The notes under the pieces are model-generated. The model was not told where the DNA came from and searched no databases. It saw nothing but the letters and a program-made list of their open reading frames with translations. 64,000 nt of DNA from Chionis minor (Eukaryota; Chordata; Aves; Charadriiformes; Chionididae). Of this stretch, positions 37,157 through 49,012 are shown piece by piece. How positions within the stretch are numbered: the first letter of the stretch is position 1; each line of letters opens with the position of its first letter. Made by a program: the position numbers and the translations under genes. The DNA lies in contig VZSF01003291.1 of the NCBI GenBank assembly GCA_013398295.1, positions 442,334-506,333 on the forward strand, written 5' to 3'.

Positions 37157-39659
37157 GTAAGTTATGGTTCTGAGAACCCAGTGAAATTGTGCTGTAACTA
37201 CTGACAGAAGCACCTCAAAAGTCTGCCAGCTTTGCTAAGGCTTCCTGCCCTCTCCAGATGACCTTCTATAACTAGACTGATGATTTCCTGATAACAGGTT
37301 TTCTTGGTACACTTCCATGTCTTCCTGATACTTTGAGTCTTGCTAGAAAACAGATGTTCTTGGAGTACCTGACAATCTCACTTTGAACACCAGCAGGAAC
37401 CAGAAACTGGAGAACTCAGAAATAAGAAACCTTTTTTTTTTTTTTTTGATTGCACCTGATCATTCTTGAGCCTTGACACTGGGGACTAAGACTTGGGCAA
37501 GGATCCAAATTGGCTCTTCCCCATGAAATCCATTCTTAGGTCCCTACATGCACATTAAGGTGAGCATTAAGTCTAGTGTTTCAGTTTTAAATCTCAATTC
37601 CTTTGCTTAGGTTCTGAGCCAAACATTTCCTAGGGGAGAGACATGCACAGCAGATGAGTAGCCTTCTTCCAGGATACCTGCTTCCACTAAAAGTGTGACA
37701 AACTTACAGATTATACTAAGTGGTTCTAGATGTTTTGTCCAAGAGACCAGTTAATTAAGCAGCAACATGGCCCCAGCTTGACCAAGTATATGGTTTTTTG
37801 TTTAGCAGTCTTCACAAAATATTGCCTAAGTGCAGGCGGCACCATGACCTGAGATTATTGTCCATGTCATCTGCATTTCAGACAGCCATTTCTTCAGGTC
37901 ACAGACTGAGTCTAGTTAAGTCTTTTGGAGCAGTTGCTTCACAGGATATCCAAAATGGGAGAGGGATATGGAAGGTGGCTCAGTAGAAGTCTGTACTGAA
38001 ACCACGCACCGCAAACTATAATGTATCTATAGTTTTACAGGCTGTATCTATAGTATCTAAACACCTATTTTTTTTCTGGCATGCCTCCCTCCCACAAACG
38101 AACCTCTTCAGCTTTTCCACCCAGAGACAACTGCATTTGACTGTTTACATGATGCTTGACAACTTAAAATGCATCTTTTGTGTTGTAAAGTTTTTCTAGT
38201 ATAATGGGCTGCTAAGCAAGCTTTTAATGGCTGCAATAATATATATTAAAAAAAAAAAAGGCTGTTTAGTACACAAATCATCGTAACTTAAGGTAATTGT
38301 GATTTGAGTAACTGGGAACTCTCACTCAGTCGAGCAGACAGCACCTGATAAGGTTAGTACATACTTTCAAAATAAAGAAATAAGCTATTGTCAGCTGTGT
38401 GCATGTTCTGGACCTCTGGGCTCCCTGAAAGAAATGTGAACCCATAGGTACTCTTATGTCTTGGCTACTGACCGGTTTAATACAAACTGAACACACCATC
38501 CAAACAAGGGGCTCCTAGGTGGACCATCAATAATAGACGTTGAGCATGAGGCCTCTGGAAGGGAAAGCAGTGAGCACTGGTGCTCTGAGGTTAGAGGTGA
38601 ACAGCCAAGAGTATAAGAAAGATATTCTGGGGTTGTTGGGTTGGGGGGTTTTTTTCACTTTATTTCACCTGCCAGACTTAGGCTAGAGCCACCGCTGGGG
38701 GTGGCAGGGTGACAGACCACCCCAGGAAACTGATCCATATGGAAAAAAGAAGATTTTGTTTCACCAGCAAACAACACAACTTCTCGTATTGACATACCTG
38801 AGGGGCAGCATGGAATGGGCTCACTGAAGCCTGTGCTGCTGCAACCAGCAGTGCTCATCGCCTGGGGGCCTCAGGTTGGTCAGTCAGGGGGTGGCAGTAA
38901 AATCCTGAAGTAAAAAGCGCTTCCATTGTGTCAGGCCTCTCCTGCAATGGGAATTCTGCACAAATCACAGCAGGGCTCTGCGCCAAACGTGCTGTAGGAA
39001 TAAAAGGCAAAATAAGTAGTAAGTGACTTAAGTGATGCTACTGGCTTGCTTCAAATTATTCCAAATTAAGTCATTTTTGAACTTAAAACCTTTGGTTTAA
39101 AATAAACCAGAGAGTCATCAGGGAAGAAAAACCTGAGTGCCATGAAAACTGAGCTGTGAGTTCATGGATATGATTCATTTTCCCCTTTCCTTTCCATCCA
39201 TTTAGGGGCCAGCCAAATCCATCTCTTACCTGGCCTTTCTTTACCCTGAAACTCAGAGTAATGGGAAGAACAGAGGAGCTGATATGACAGGATGTTTGTA
39301 GAAGGCTCTGCCATAGGTGTCCTGTGAATTGTTCTTGATATTCCTCAGCTGGTATGCTGTTTCTTTGGGTACAGACAGGTATGTTGTCGTGACACAGAAC
39401 TTGGGTCTAAACAATACGTCTGGGTGGTATTAACATGGGGTTTGGACAAAATCATGTGTCTCCATTTCTTCTAAGCTAGGGATGGAGAGATCTCCCTCTC
39501 ACACACACACGCCACATGCACCCCTCCAGAGTACAGCGTGAACATCTGAAGGCCCTGCGATTACAATTTTTATTGTTGATGCTCACTTTCATCACCCCTA
39601 ACATTCGCTCCAAACTGACTACTTCCAAGAACGTCACTCTTCACAATGTGTAGTGGCAT
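37157..39659. other. Unique DNA with poly-T and poly-A tracts
   Basis: T16 at 37432-37447 and A12 at 38248-38259. A short palindromic repeat around TATCTATAG is present twice near 38022-38055. A short CA run lies at about 39500-39510. No supported gene. Confidence 0.45.
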
Positions 39660-40090
39660 TAATCTTCCAAAGAAGAATTTAAATGACAGGGTGGACCCTT
39701 CGAGCTAATATAAGGGAGGTGATGCCCTGTCTGTTTTTAATTAGAGCTAGCTTTCTTAATGAGGTAATGTTCTGTTGTGCTGGGTTATCTCCTAGAAGAC
39801 AGGGCAGCAGGCGAGCTGTTGGGGAGGGACACTTGAAAAACATCACAGGCAAGCTGTTTAATGTTAGCGCTATCATTCATCACCGGGGCTCTTTGGAGAG
39901 CCTGACAGACGGAGCACGTCCTGTGGGGACTCCATCAGCCTCTGGCGTGCTCCTTAATGCAATTTAGCCAGATGTATCAAAGCGGCAGGCGAGACCCTGC
40001 TATTTGGACAGCATTTATAGCATCCTGGGCAAATAGTCAGGAAATGTTCAATAATGTGCCTTGCACAAGTGTGGCAAGAAGCAGATTCTT
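39660..40090. promoter_or_regulatory. Enhancer-like block (possible conserved non-coding element)
   Basis: This stretch is free of recognisable repeats and dense in motifs bound by developmental regulators: TTTTAATTAGAGC, CTTAATGAGGTAATG and CAATTTAG (homeodomain-type cores), GTATCAAAG (TCF/LEF-type), CATTTATAG (Hox/Cdx-type) and TGACAG (TALE-type). It directly precedes the CpG cluster at 40264. Motif content of this kind is common by chance, so the call rests on the combination of density, lack of repeats and position. Cross-species conservation is not something I can see here. Confidence 0.3.
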
Positions 40091-40263
40091 AGAATGACGG
40101 GTTGCCAAGAGAAATCCTGGCAGTGCCTCATTCCAGCTTTTAGTCACATGCTGGTTTTGTTGTTATTGTTTGAGGGCTTATTTTTTTAAAGGCTGTCTCA
40201 GTTTGAGGTTTCCAGAGACCAGATTTAAGGTGACTTGAATACACCCATCTGGTTCCCAATCAA

Positions 40264-40402
40264 GCGGACGAATGCGTACAGCAGAATGCCTGGCCTGCTT
40301 GCGCGCAGCGTGGATCTGGGCACCGGGCCTGCTGGCGCACTGCGTTGTCTTCCCAGCCGACGGAGAGCGGTGCAGGGCCGACTGCTGCAGCAGCCCCAAC
40401 CG
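40264..40402. promoter_or_regulatory. Dense CpG cluster (orphan mini CpG island)
   Basis: About 14 CpG dinucleotides occur in roughly 140 bases, including cggacg, gcgcgcagcg and ccgacggagagcgg. The flanks are nearly CpG-free. Open frames cross it in four of the six frames, as expected for a GC-rich patch, and none gives a recognisable protein. It may mark an unmethylated regulatory element, a promoter of a non-coding transcript, or a GC-rich exon. No TATA box or splice sites decide between these. Confidence 0.4.
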
Positions 40403-42559
40403 CTCTGCTCCTCATGCACAAGGGATCAGTGTTGTTTGGGCAATCAAAGAGCAAATGCCGTTACAGACAGGGAGGTTAGCGGGGACTCCGGCTACATCTC
40501 TAGGTTACAGAATAGGATCCAGCCTGGTACGCTGACAGTGTCTGTTATGGCATGCAAGAGGCGCTCTGCAGAGTATAGTTCAAGTCTACATAACTGTTTG
40601 ATACTGAAATAATATTAATTCCCAAATTTTGCAATCTAGACCTTTTCCTGAAAACTTTAATATACCCACAGACCTGGCTCTGGTTCTCCCCTTGGGGTAC
40701 TGGGTGTGTGCAATCTCTCCATCAATTCCCCAGCAGGAGGAGAGCTCTCTCAGGAGAGCGGAGCCTGCAACAGGGAAGGCAGATACTCCAGGGAAAACAG
40801 ATTCCTGCTCTTTCTACTCAGTGTCCTGCTGCCCAGGTTGCCACTGCCACTACCTGCCACAGAAATCCTAGCCATAAGCCATGTGGATGCTGACAGCAGA
40901 TGTGTTTTGTGGCGCTGGTGTTTTGCTGTTTGGGTTTAAAACTTCTTTGCCAGCAATGGGAGAAGAGAACAAGATTAAAGCCCTGTGGTCTGGTGGCAAA
41001 AAGATCTGTAGCCTCTAGAGGGGGAAAAACTCCAGTGGGTCTGGAAAGGGAATAGCTGTGATGAGTGTTTTCAGCCTGAAGGCCAAAGCCTCATCAAATT
41101 CCCAATGCAGAAGCAAAGCTGTCCTTTGCACCATTTTTTAAAAATTATTATTTTTAGCAAAGTTCTCCCCAAAACCACTTTCCTATGGAGACCTCCACTT
41201 CTCCTGGGAGCCAGAACTGCAGCCCAGGTGAGGGACAGGCGTGCAACCCAGGCACCTCCCCATGTGCTGCGGTGTCAACTTCACCTGTGAATTCAGCTTT
41301 GGCTCAGGGCTGATGCATAAAGATGTAAAATCCATCTGGGCCTTGCAGCCTTGGAAAGCGCTTTGATGATGTTTCCAGCAACAGAAATGTAGCATGTGCA
41401 GAGCCTTGCATCCTGTTGCTAATAAGTCTGCTTTTACACCGCTCTGCTACACTTATTAACTTTCATTTACATATTTTTCCAATAATCTTTTTAACATGTG
41501 ACTAGATGACCGTAAATCCTGGAGAGTGAGGAGTGCAGGGTATGTTGGAAGAACAAGTGCTTGGGGCTCAGTTTAACCCTTCAATTACCTCTAGAAAGGC
41601 CAGGTCCTGAGCTGCTGTGTCCTGCTGTTAGCCCAACAGAGACAGGTTGGCAGGGAAGGGTAAATGCTTTGAAGGGAACAGATTCTTTTCTTGCGGTATC
41701 CCAAAACAAATATAAAATTTGGTGCCACTGCCAAGTCCCAGAAGGCAAATTAATGCAGAGTGGGGAATTTGAAATGTTTTGCTAACAAGTACATGCCGTG
41801 GTTCTGCATTGATATTTAGCTATTGATGAAACTCCATCTGCGGATTTAGCAACCAGGTTCACCAAACCAAATGGCTTTCCCTGTTTCATGATCTTCAATG
41901 AAGCAAAGGAAATCTGGTGTGGCTTGTTAAGGCAGGACAGGATGGGGACAGCTGGTTAGTGCATGTGAAACACCATCTCCCACTGCACAGAACAAGTACT
42001 CAGCAGTATCCAGAGCAATCTACTCCTATGACGAAAAAGGGGATTATTGGGGGAGGTGGGGTGGGAGGGCACCAACGCTGAGTTTCTAGGTTTGAGTTCT
42101 CCGCCTACTACCCTTGGATTTCAGGCTTCTCACTGACAGAAATGGTGACAACTAGAAAGATTGTCCAATATATATTTTTATAATTTTTTATACATATATA
42201 CACATAGTTGCTTCCAATTACCCAGGAATAACTGTTTCCTCTATTGAGCCAGCTGCATAGATGGCTGAACAATCTGTCTGTTCAAACATATTTCAGTCAA
42301 CTTTCTCTAGCTGATTTGGCAAGAATTTTTCTTTCTACTACTGGATCTCCTCCAGTAACAACTTAGACAGCCTTTTGACTTTAGGTCATGGCTGTATGAC
42401 ACCGAAGGATTCTTTTCATTTGTCTCTCTACAAGTAATGATGGGAAAACCAAAGGACTGTCATGCCTCTAGTTGAGAAGGGACAGTTTAATTGTTTGTGC
42501 CACACATCCGCGTGTTAGCTGCTTTTACACCACAAAGCAGGATGGATTATTTCAAAACC
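40403..42559. other. Unique DNA, no gene recognised
   Basis: An acceptor/donor-flanked open stretch at about 41158-41227 (atttttag upstream, CAG|GTGAGG downstream) was noticed, but it is short and unrecognised. The AT-rich block at 41400-41530 looks regulatory. AT-rich simple sequence lies at about 42168-42205. Confidence 0.4.
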
Positions 42560-42719
42560 AGGGTTTTGGACTGGCACTCCAGGGTTCAGATCCTGACACA
42601 TCCTGGATAATCATCTATTTTTGCATCTGATTGTATGGAAGTAACTTCTCACCTCAAAAGGTTGCTGTAGGGACAATATCCTGTTATGACTGGAGGGCTT
42701 GGAGTAGTGATGAGCATTA
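42560..42719 (+). mobile_element. MIR-like ancient SINE
   Basis: The order of landmarks follows the MIR consensus: ggttttggactggcactccag resembles the tRNA-related head, GGTTCAGATCC at 42583-42593 resembles the pol III B box, then a diverged core. Acctcaaaaggttgctgtaggg near 42651-42672 matches the cctcatagggttgttgtgagg block, and gcttggagtagtgatgagca resembles the gctta-gaacagtgcctggca block. It is shorter than a full MIR, with an internal deletion, as expected for an element this old. Confidence is limited because divergence is high and the identification is by eye. Confidence 0.5.
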
Positions 42720-43248
42720 GGGGAAAGAAATCTCAGTCCCAGGCAACCAAGCAAGATCTGGAATAAGATCTGCTAGCAGCAGCAAGGGTGAGCAGAAGGG
42801 GAGAGTGTTGCCAGCCAGTGAGGTCCACTCCACCTTTCCCAGTCCCATCCTTTTGTGACAACTCTAGTCAGACTGGCCATAAAGACTATGAAAACCTCCA
42901 GGCAGGTTACAGCATATGCATTTTACGTGTGTAAATTTATCCTGCTCTCACTAAAACTTGAGCTTGGAATGACAACCATTCGCAAATGTTTCACATGCCC
43001 CAGCTGAGAGGCTAGAAGAAAATGTGGCCTCGATTAGCAACTGTTAATCAATTTCTCTCTCAATTAAATCTTGTTGTTCCAAATACAGCGTGAGACCACT
43101 CAGTTTGTAATGTACCAAACCTTATGTTGCTGCTCTGCGTGAGGAAACCAGATCCCAGTCTCCAAAGCTGTCATCCTAGTGACTTTCACAAGCAGTAAAA
43201 TGCTATTTTCACAACATCAGCACTTTACTTTTCTGCAGCCATTTCCTT

Positions 43249-43276
43249 GATGACTTAGGGCAGATGACTTAGGGCA
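43249..43276. repeat. Exact 14-base tandem duplication
   Basis: GATGACTTAGGGCA occurs twice back to back with no mismatch, which suggests a recent replication slip. Confidence 0.85.
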
Positions 43277-45823
43277 GTCTGCTGGGACTGAGTTTGATAA
43301 GGGCCCCTGATCTCAGTAATGCAGCTTAATCTCCAAAAGCTGGATTTCAGCACTACCTAATCACATTGGGCTCCTTTGCCTTTGCCAGCCATTATGCTGC
43401 TGCAAGCTTCAAAGATTTTGGTGGCATAATGACATCTTCAGACCTATCTTTACTGCATTTCCAAACTCCCCATGCAATCCCATGTCTCAGAGCCCATAAT
43501 ATTAATTTAATTACCAGTTCACTGCTTTAGGGGCACCCTCCTTCATAACTTCTGCTTTGCTTGTAGTGATGAGATCTCTTGCAGATGCAGTTAATCAGAA
43601 AGATTACAATCACTCTAGAAACACCTGCATTGGAAATAAGTCTGGCTTTTATTACTATGAATTCCTACTGCCGACAAGCTCTGGGAGGAGAGGATGGGGG
43701 AAAACCCAAGATCCCTTTGCACAGCTGGAATATAAATGTGAAATTTTCTTCCCACTATTTTTCTTCTGTAAATGATTTAGCTGCTATTGATCAAGATTAC
43801 CACCAAATAAAAATCAGAATCTACTAGCTTGTGGTGTTTTGTGTAACACACTCATAAAACAAATCTATGCCTCCACCACTGGAACAGGCCATACTTTTTT
43901 ACTATGATATGTACAGAACTAGAAGTAGTGTTCATTGTCAGGGCTCAGCTAACAAGCATTCAAGTGCAGCAAGGATCCCATATTGGGACTCCATATTACT
44001 TATGGAAAACAAAATAATTTAGTTGTTCCAAAGGCCTGCATCCTCTTTGCCGTTATGATATTAAAGACAAATATCAAAGACTGAGTTCATTAGTTGTAAT
44101 GAAAAGGTACAATAGGAAGCAGAGAAGTCAGAATTATTAAGGGAGCAGAACGAAGATGTGTTATTGACCACAGAGTAAAAAGACGTTCTGAAGCCTGAAG
44201 CAAGTACTTTGAGTCATATTCCTACTACTGAGAATCTCTGCTCTCTAACTGTTAGGTAAGTGCCAGCACACTGTGTCCAGGAAATACTAAGTTTTCAACA
44301 AAGCTCTATAGTGGAAAAGGTGACACAGTATTTCAAAAAACCAAGGTTCAGATAAGAAAAGAGCTTGGAATCCTGAAAACTGGCAAAACAAGAAATAAAA
44401 TGCCATCCCTTACAGGAAACTGAAGGACATTCATGTCCTTCGAGGCCAGGCTGGTAACGGTCTAAGAAACAGCTCAACATAGTTATATTTATTCAGGAAT
44501 GTTGATCTACTAAAGTCTGAAATTGTCCCAGGCTCTGGACACAGAGACGGAACTGTTTAAAAATTAAGCATTACATTTAAAACCTGTGAAAGATGTTCAC
44601 AATTTTTCTTATATTTTAAGAAGCTGGAAAGTGCTGCTTCTATAATGATCTACTAGTATAGGAAAAACAAAAATCAAAATGTCTCACTGTCTCCAGGACC
44701 GAATTCTCAGTCCACACAGAGTCAGTATGAAATGCTTCCAATCCACAACATCCTGCTTTCTCTCACTGGATAACAACTCAAACGCAATATACGCTTCAAA
44801 GACATGATATAGTGGGGGCTAGCCTGTCCTACTGCTTTCGCAAGAGTTACAGGAAAGAATCTCTAATGCAAAAGCAGAAAATATAGCCCTTTTACTGATA
44901 ATAATGTTTTCTTTTACTTTCTCTTGGTTCTTAGCTCATCCACCTTTTCAGACCTAGAAACCATCAGAGACTGGGCTGGCACAGTTACTGCCTGGTTTTA
45001 AGTTAAGGTATTTGTCATGCATATCCATGCAACTTCCATTCATTTAAGTAGCCTGGAATTGGTATTAGACTACTAAGAACAGGAATGGTCTTAACAGAGA
45101 AGATGCTACATTAATAGGAAGATGACACTTCATATGGAAGAAATATTAAAGGCCAGATGCAGCAAACCACTTAGGTACCTACAGTACAAGCTGGATGGAC
45201 TTCAGATATCAGAATCCAAGAAGGTAAGACCCAAACCCCATGTAAGCAGATAGTTTCTCAATTTTGCATTAAAGAGCCACCCAGTGAAATATGTACAGAG
45301 TTTGAAGAACAGGAACCACTGGAAAACAATGGAATATCTTCTGTGTCTAGAGCAATACTCCCTCTGGCCCCAGCAGCTTCAACAGGAAAGCTAGAGAATC
45401 CCTTTCCCTCATCCCAAGTTATCTTCCAGTATGAAATGGAAAGAGGTGGATCAGAAACCCTCGGGGCTAAAGAAGGCCTAAAGCGTACCTCTTCCACTTC
45501 ACCAAGCGCTGTAACTTGCAGTCTGTTACAGAGAAGGCTGTCACTACTGTGACCCCACCTGGCTGTATTTTAACAGAAATCCTGTCCGATGGAGCAACGC
45601 AGCACCAGCGTGCACCAGACTGCTTTGGGCTGTGAAGCACAATCTCATAAAGTTGGCTGAATCCAACTTGCAGAGACTTTGGGTAACCTGAAGTAAGGTG
45701 AGGGGAAATATTTCAGACACCCTTTTCTCTTTGATATTTCTCTTGGCAGCCTTTCGCAGCCCTCTCAGCAAGATGGCTGATGCCAGTGCTGCTTTTGGGT
45801 GTGTAACTCTTCACTCAGTGAAC

Positions 45824-45861
45824 ACCTAACCTACGTTAGAATACCTAACACACGTTAGAAA
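45824..45861. repeat. Imperfect 19-base tandem repeat
   Basis: Two adjacent 19-base units beginning ACCTAAC and containing ACGTTAGAA are identical at 16 of 19 positions. Each unit contains an imperfect inverted CTAAC...GTTAG pair. Confidence 0.75.
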
Positions 45862-48388
45862 TGGCGACACGGTGTTGCCCACTACATTGGTAAGTGTGCA
45901 GTTGCCACTAATAACCACCCATCCGCTCACAACCAAGCTCCGTTTCTTCTTCCCAGAGCACTGTCAAGGCTCTGTTACCGAGGAGTGTCTACACACAGGC
46001 TGCAGAAACAGAAGGACTTTGCCCAGTAGGAGATAGGAGGTCACCGAGGTAACAGTCATTGCTGACTTCAGTGTACTTAAGTGAAACTTAGCCTGTGGTT
46101 AAATATACAAGTCATTTGCCCTTTAAGGCTTAGAATAAATTTGTCTTAAAACTACTGCATTGGCTTACATTACAAGATAAATTATGAAAAATAAGTTGGC
46201 CTCAAAGCATAGTTTTGCTTAGCTGCTCTGGGCATGAACCATTTCACTTGGACTCTGTTTTCCAGACCACCTATCTCCCTCACCAGGAGGATTAACAGAA
46301 AATAATCAAGAGGGGCTGGAGCCTATTTAGACAACTGGCCAGCTCCTTGCAAAGGGCTCTTTCTCAGAAGAGAGAAGATCCACCACAGAGGAAAAACAAA
46401 GCCTGCTAAAGGCTGAACATGGTAATGATGCAATGGTATGATGTTATTGGACAGAAAGGACCAGGTTCACTGGTTTAACCAGGAACACAGCATACGGTCA
46501 GGATCTACACCTTTCTTTTTCCTATCTCATCCTCCTCTCTTTTCTCACCTTGTCTTCTTTCTCATCTTTACTACTACATTTATGTAAGCGCTGAACACGC
46601 ACACAGTATTGCATACTACAACTCTCATCATACCAATCACCTGACAGTAATAATCCCAGTGCCCTTTACGAGACCTGTAAACAATTATAGTTGAAATCAA
46701 TATAAGCTCTTGAACTTTACCACCAAGCAACAGTGACATGTACATCCCGAATCTTGTCTAACAGCACAATCTAGCTGACTCAAAAGGGGCACCGTATTAA
46801 AATATAGTGCTGATACAGTATGTCGTATATCAACTCTAATGAGAGAACTAGTAAACTACTAAGACACCTCTGTAAAGGCATTATTGCACTGTTATTGAAC
46901 AGTGTCTTTCAACAGCAAGTTGAAAGACATCAGCTCCCTTAAACTTACTTAACTGCACAAATAAAATGTTTCTAATTCCTGTTCCCAAACATGGCCCAAG
47001 GTTGTGCTCTCTTCCCAAGTTTTATGACAGCTCTGCAAAGGTGACCCACTCCTCTTGATCTCATCACCAAACTTTCATTAACTGCCTTGCTGCTACCTCT
47101 GTCGGTCAATACAGGCAACTCTCTCCGAAAGAGTGAACGGGACCAACTGCTCCTCACTTACATTTAATATGTACCCTACTTTGGGCTTGTGCCTAGACTT
47201 GAACTACGAAAAAAGAAAAATTAAAAAAGAATTTATGATCTCATGAACCTTGAGAGCAGAGGCCCTTAAGCATCTTGTGAATGACAGCAGCACTCTTAAG
47301 TCTGGATCCTAGCCTGCGTTTTCAATCCAAGAGGACTGAGAGATGTTTGGAATTACATAGCAAGGAATCTAAACTAAACCAGGTGTCTTCCCAGTTTTGC
47401 CAAAAAAATAGTTTGACACATACTGGCTTATAAATAGATGGTTCTGCCAGATCAAACAATGATATATTACACTGACCACTCAAACAGCCTAACAATGAAG
47501 CAATTTTCATGAGGATGCAATATTTTTTTACTTTTTAAAATTGAAAATAATAAACAGATTGGCTTGTATTATCATGAAAAATGTGCTAAAGGGTAAGGTC
47601 TGTGAAGAAAAATCTGACAAGTCATAGGTCATAAAAGTTTCAGTTCAAGCTTGTTCATATTATAGTGAAGTAAATTATTGCTGAAAACTTCTTTCAAAGA
47701 GTTCCTTTTTGATTGGGTCTTGGTTTTAAGATGAGCAAGTGCTTTAAATGTGAGCTATTTCCATTGTTAGCGAGCAATAAACAGCAGGCTGAATAGAAAA
47801 GCAGAGACCACAGGTCATTCCCACTGGTGTAAAAGAAATGCTACACGGTGTTTTCTTCCAACCGCAGAAGACCCTTTATCTAACTGTGACTGGATACATC
47901 GTCTGTCCATGCACAGGCAGCTAAACAGGGAGTTCTCAGCATCATACAAGGTTGTTCTTTCTGGTACAGGTACAACCCATAAACCCAGCTGACCCTTGGG
48001 AAAATCAAGCTGGCCAATGCAATGCTGACATGACTGACTACTGCACAACCTGACAGCAGTGAGATGCTCTGGGAGCGGAAGTCTTTTTTCTAAGATTTAA
48101 CTCCCTTTACTGGATCTGCTTGCCCTTTAATTTTCATTTTGTTCTTTCTAAAATAAGACTGTCTTGATCATGATGTGCAGCATCTCTTTCAGGACAAAAA
48201 TGAATTTGAGTGGAGATGTGACGTAGGTCAGTACAGCCACAGGACCAAAGAGTGCCTCGCACCCATGGTGTCCGCAGCAGAACTACTCACTCCAAATGAT
48301 TCATCGAGGAACCTCTTTTTCCTGATGGGTTCTGGAGAGATGCCTGAATATGGTGATAAGGAGCTGACAGGGAACCAGCCATGTTCAT

Positions 48389-49012
48389 ATGCTTTCCAGT
48401 TCATCTAAAGATGCAGAGAAAAGCTCCTTCCCACATTTAATGTCTTTGGGACCCTTCCAGTCATGTCTTTCCCTTCTGACAGCCTTCCAGCTCCCTGAGA
48501 CTTTCTGGCCCTCCTCAATATCCTCCTCTGTCTTCTCCTCCCCAAAGGACAGCTCTTCTTTTCTCTTCTCTTCTCTTCTCGTTCTGCTTCCGCCCAGGAG
48601 GTTCCTGGAGAAGAGGCCGCAGGTGGTGCAGTGTGTGCACAGCTCAGCCTGTCGCTGGGACATGCTGCCGTCAGCTGCACCTCTTCCTTGCTCGGAGACC
48701 CGCTGGATCCTTTCAGACAAAGATTTTATCCGACACAGCAGCCACAACTCTACCCCAGTGGCTGTTTCTAGCAGAGAGGCCTGCACTCTGGCATGTGAAA
48801 GTGCTCTAACACACAGCACATACTTTTCCAGGCTCCACCGCAGCATCAGGCTTAATGAAACACTTAATTATCAGACCTCAAAACTCGGGATTTGCAAGCA
48901 AGACAAACGGATGTCATGCATCGGGGCCTGGCTGTGCAATCCTTCCTCTGCTGAACACTCGCTCCTGGGGACAGGTAAAACTAAGAGGCTGAGAAACAAA
49001 GCGGCTACATAA
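48389..49012. other. Longest open frame of the window, both strands open
   Basis: The plus strand is open for 207 codons, and the minus strand is open for 153 codons over 48385-48846. The plus translation is rich in S, L and P at its start because of the pyrimidine-rich (TTCTC)n patch at about 48557-48580; the minus reading is correspondingly rich in E, K and R. Neither contains a known domain, signal peptide or membrane segment that I can identify. One frame of this length in 64 kb is within what chance allows. A lineage-specific or non-coding transcript cannot be excluded. Confidence 0.3.
48557..48580. repeat. (TTCTC)n pyrimidine repeat
   Basis: About four units of TTCTC-type sequence inside a longer polypyrimidine stretch. 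It is probably length-variable. Confidence 0.75.

Larger units (their letters stand above)
42720..48388. other. Unique DNA with small duplications
   Basis: Contains an exact 14-base tandem duplication (43249-43276), a 19-base imperfect tandem repeat (45824-45861), and AT-rich regulatory-looking sequence at 43010-43085. A short open segment ending in a donor match (AAG|GTAAGA near 45225) is not recognised. No gene is supported. Confidence 0.4.

Noticed and set aside
41158..41227. Third exon-like segment (acceptor atttttag, donor CAG|GTGAGG)
   Set aside because: Phase would fit the segment at 37156, but it is short, 4 kb away, unrecognised and proline/leucine-rich; not enough to extend a gene model.
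45125..45225. Open segment ending at AAG|GTAAGA
   Set aside because: About 33 codons from the first ATG with no convincing acceptor upstream; likely chance.
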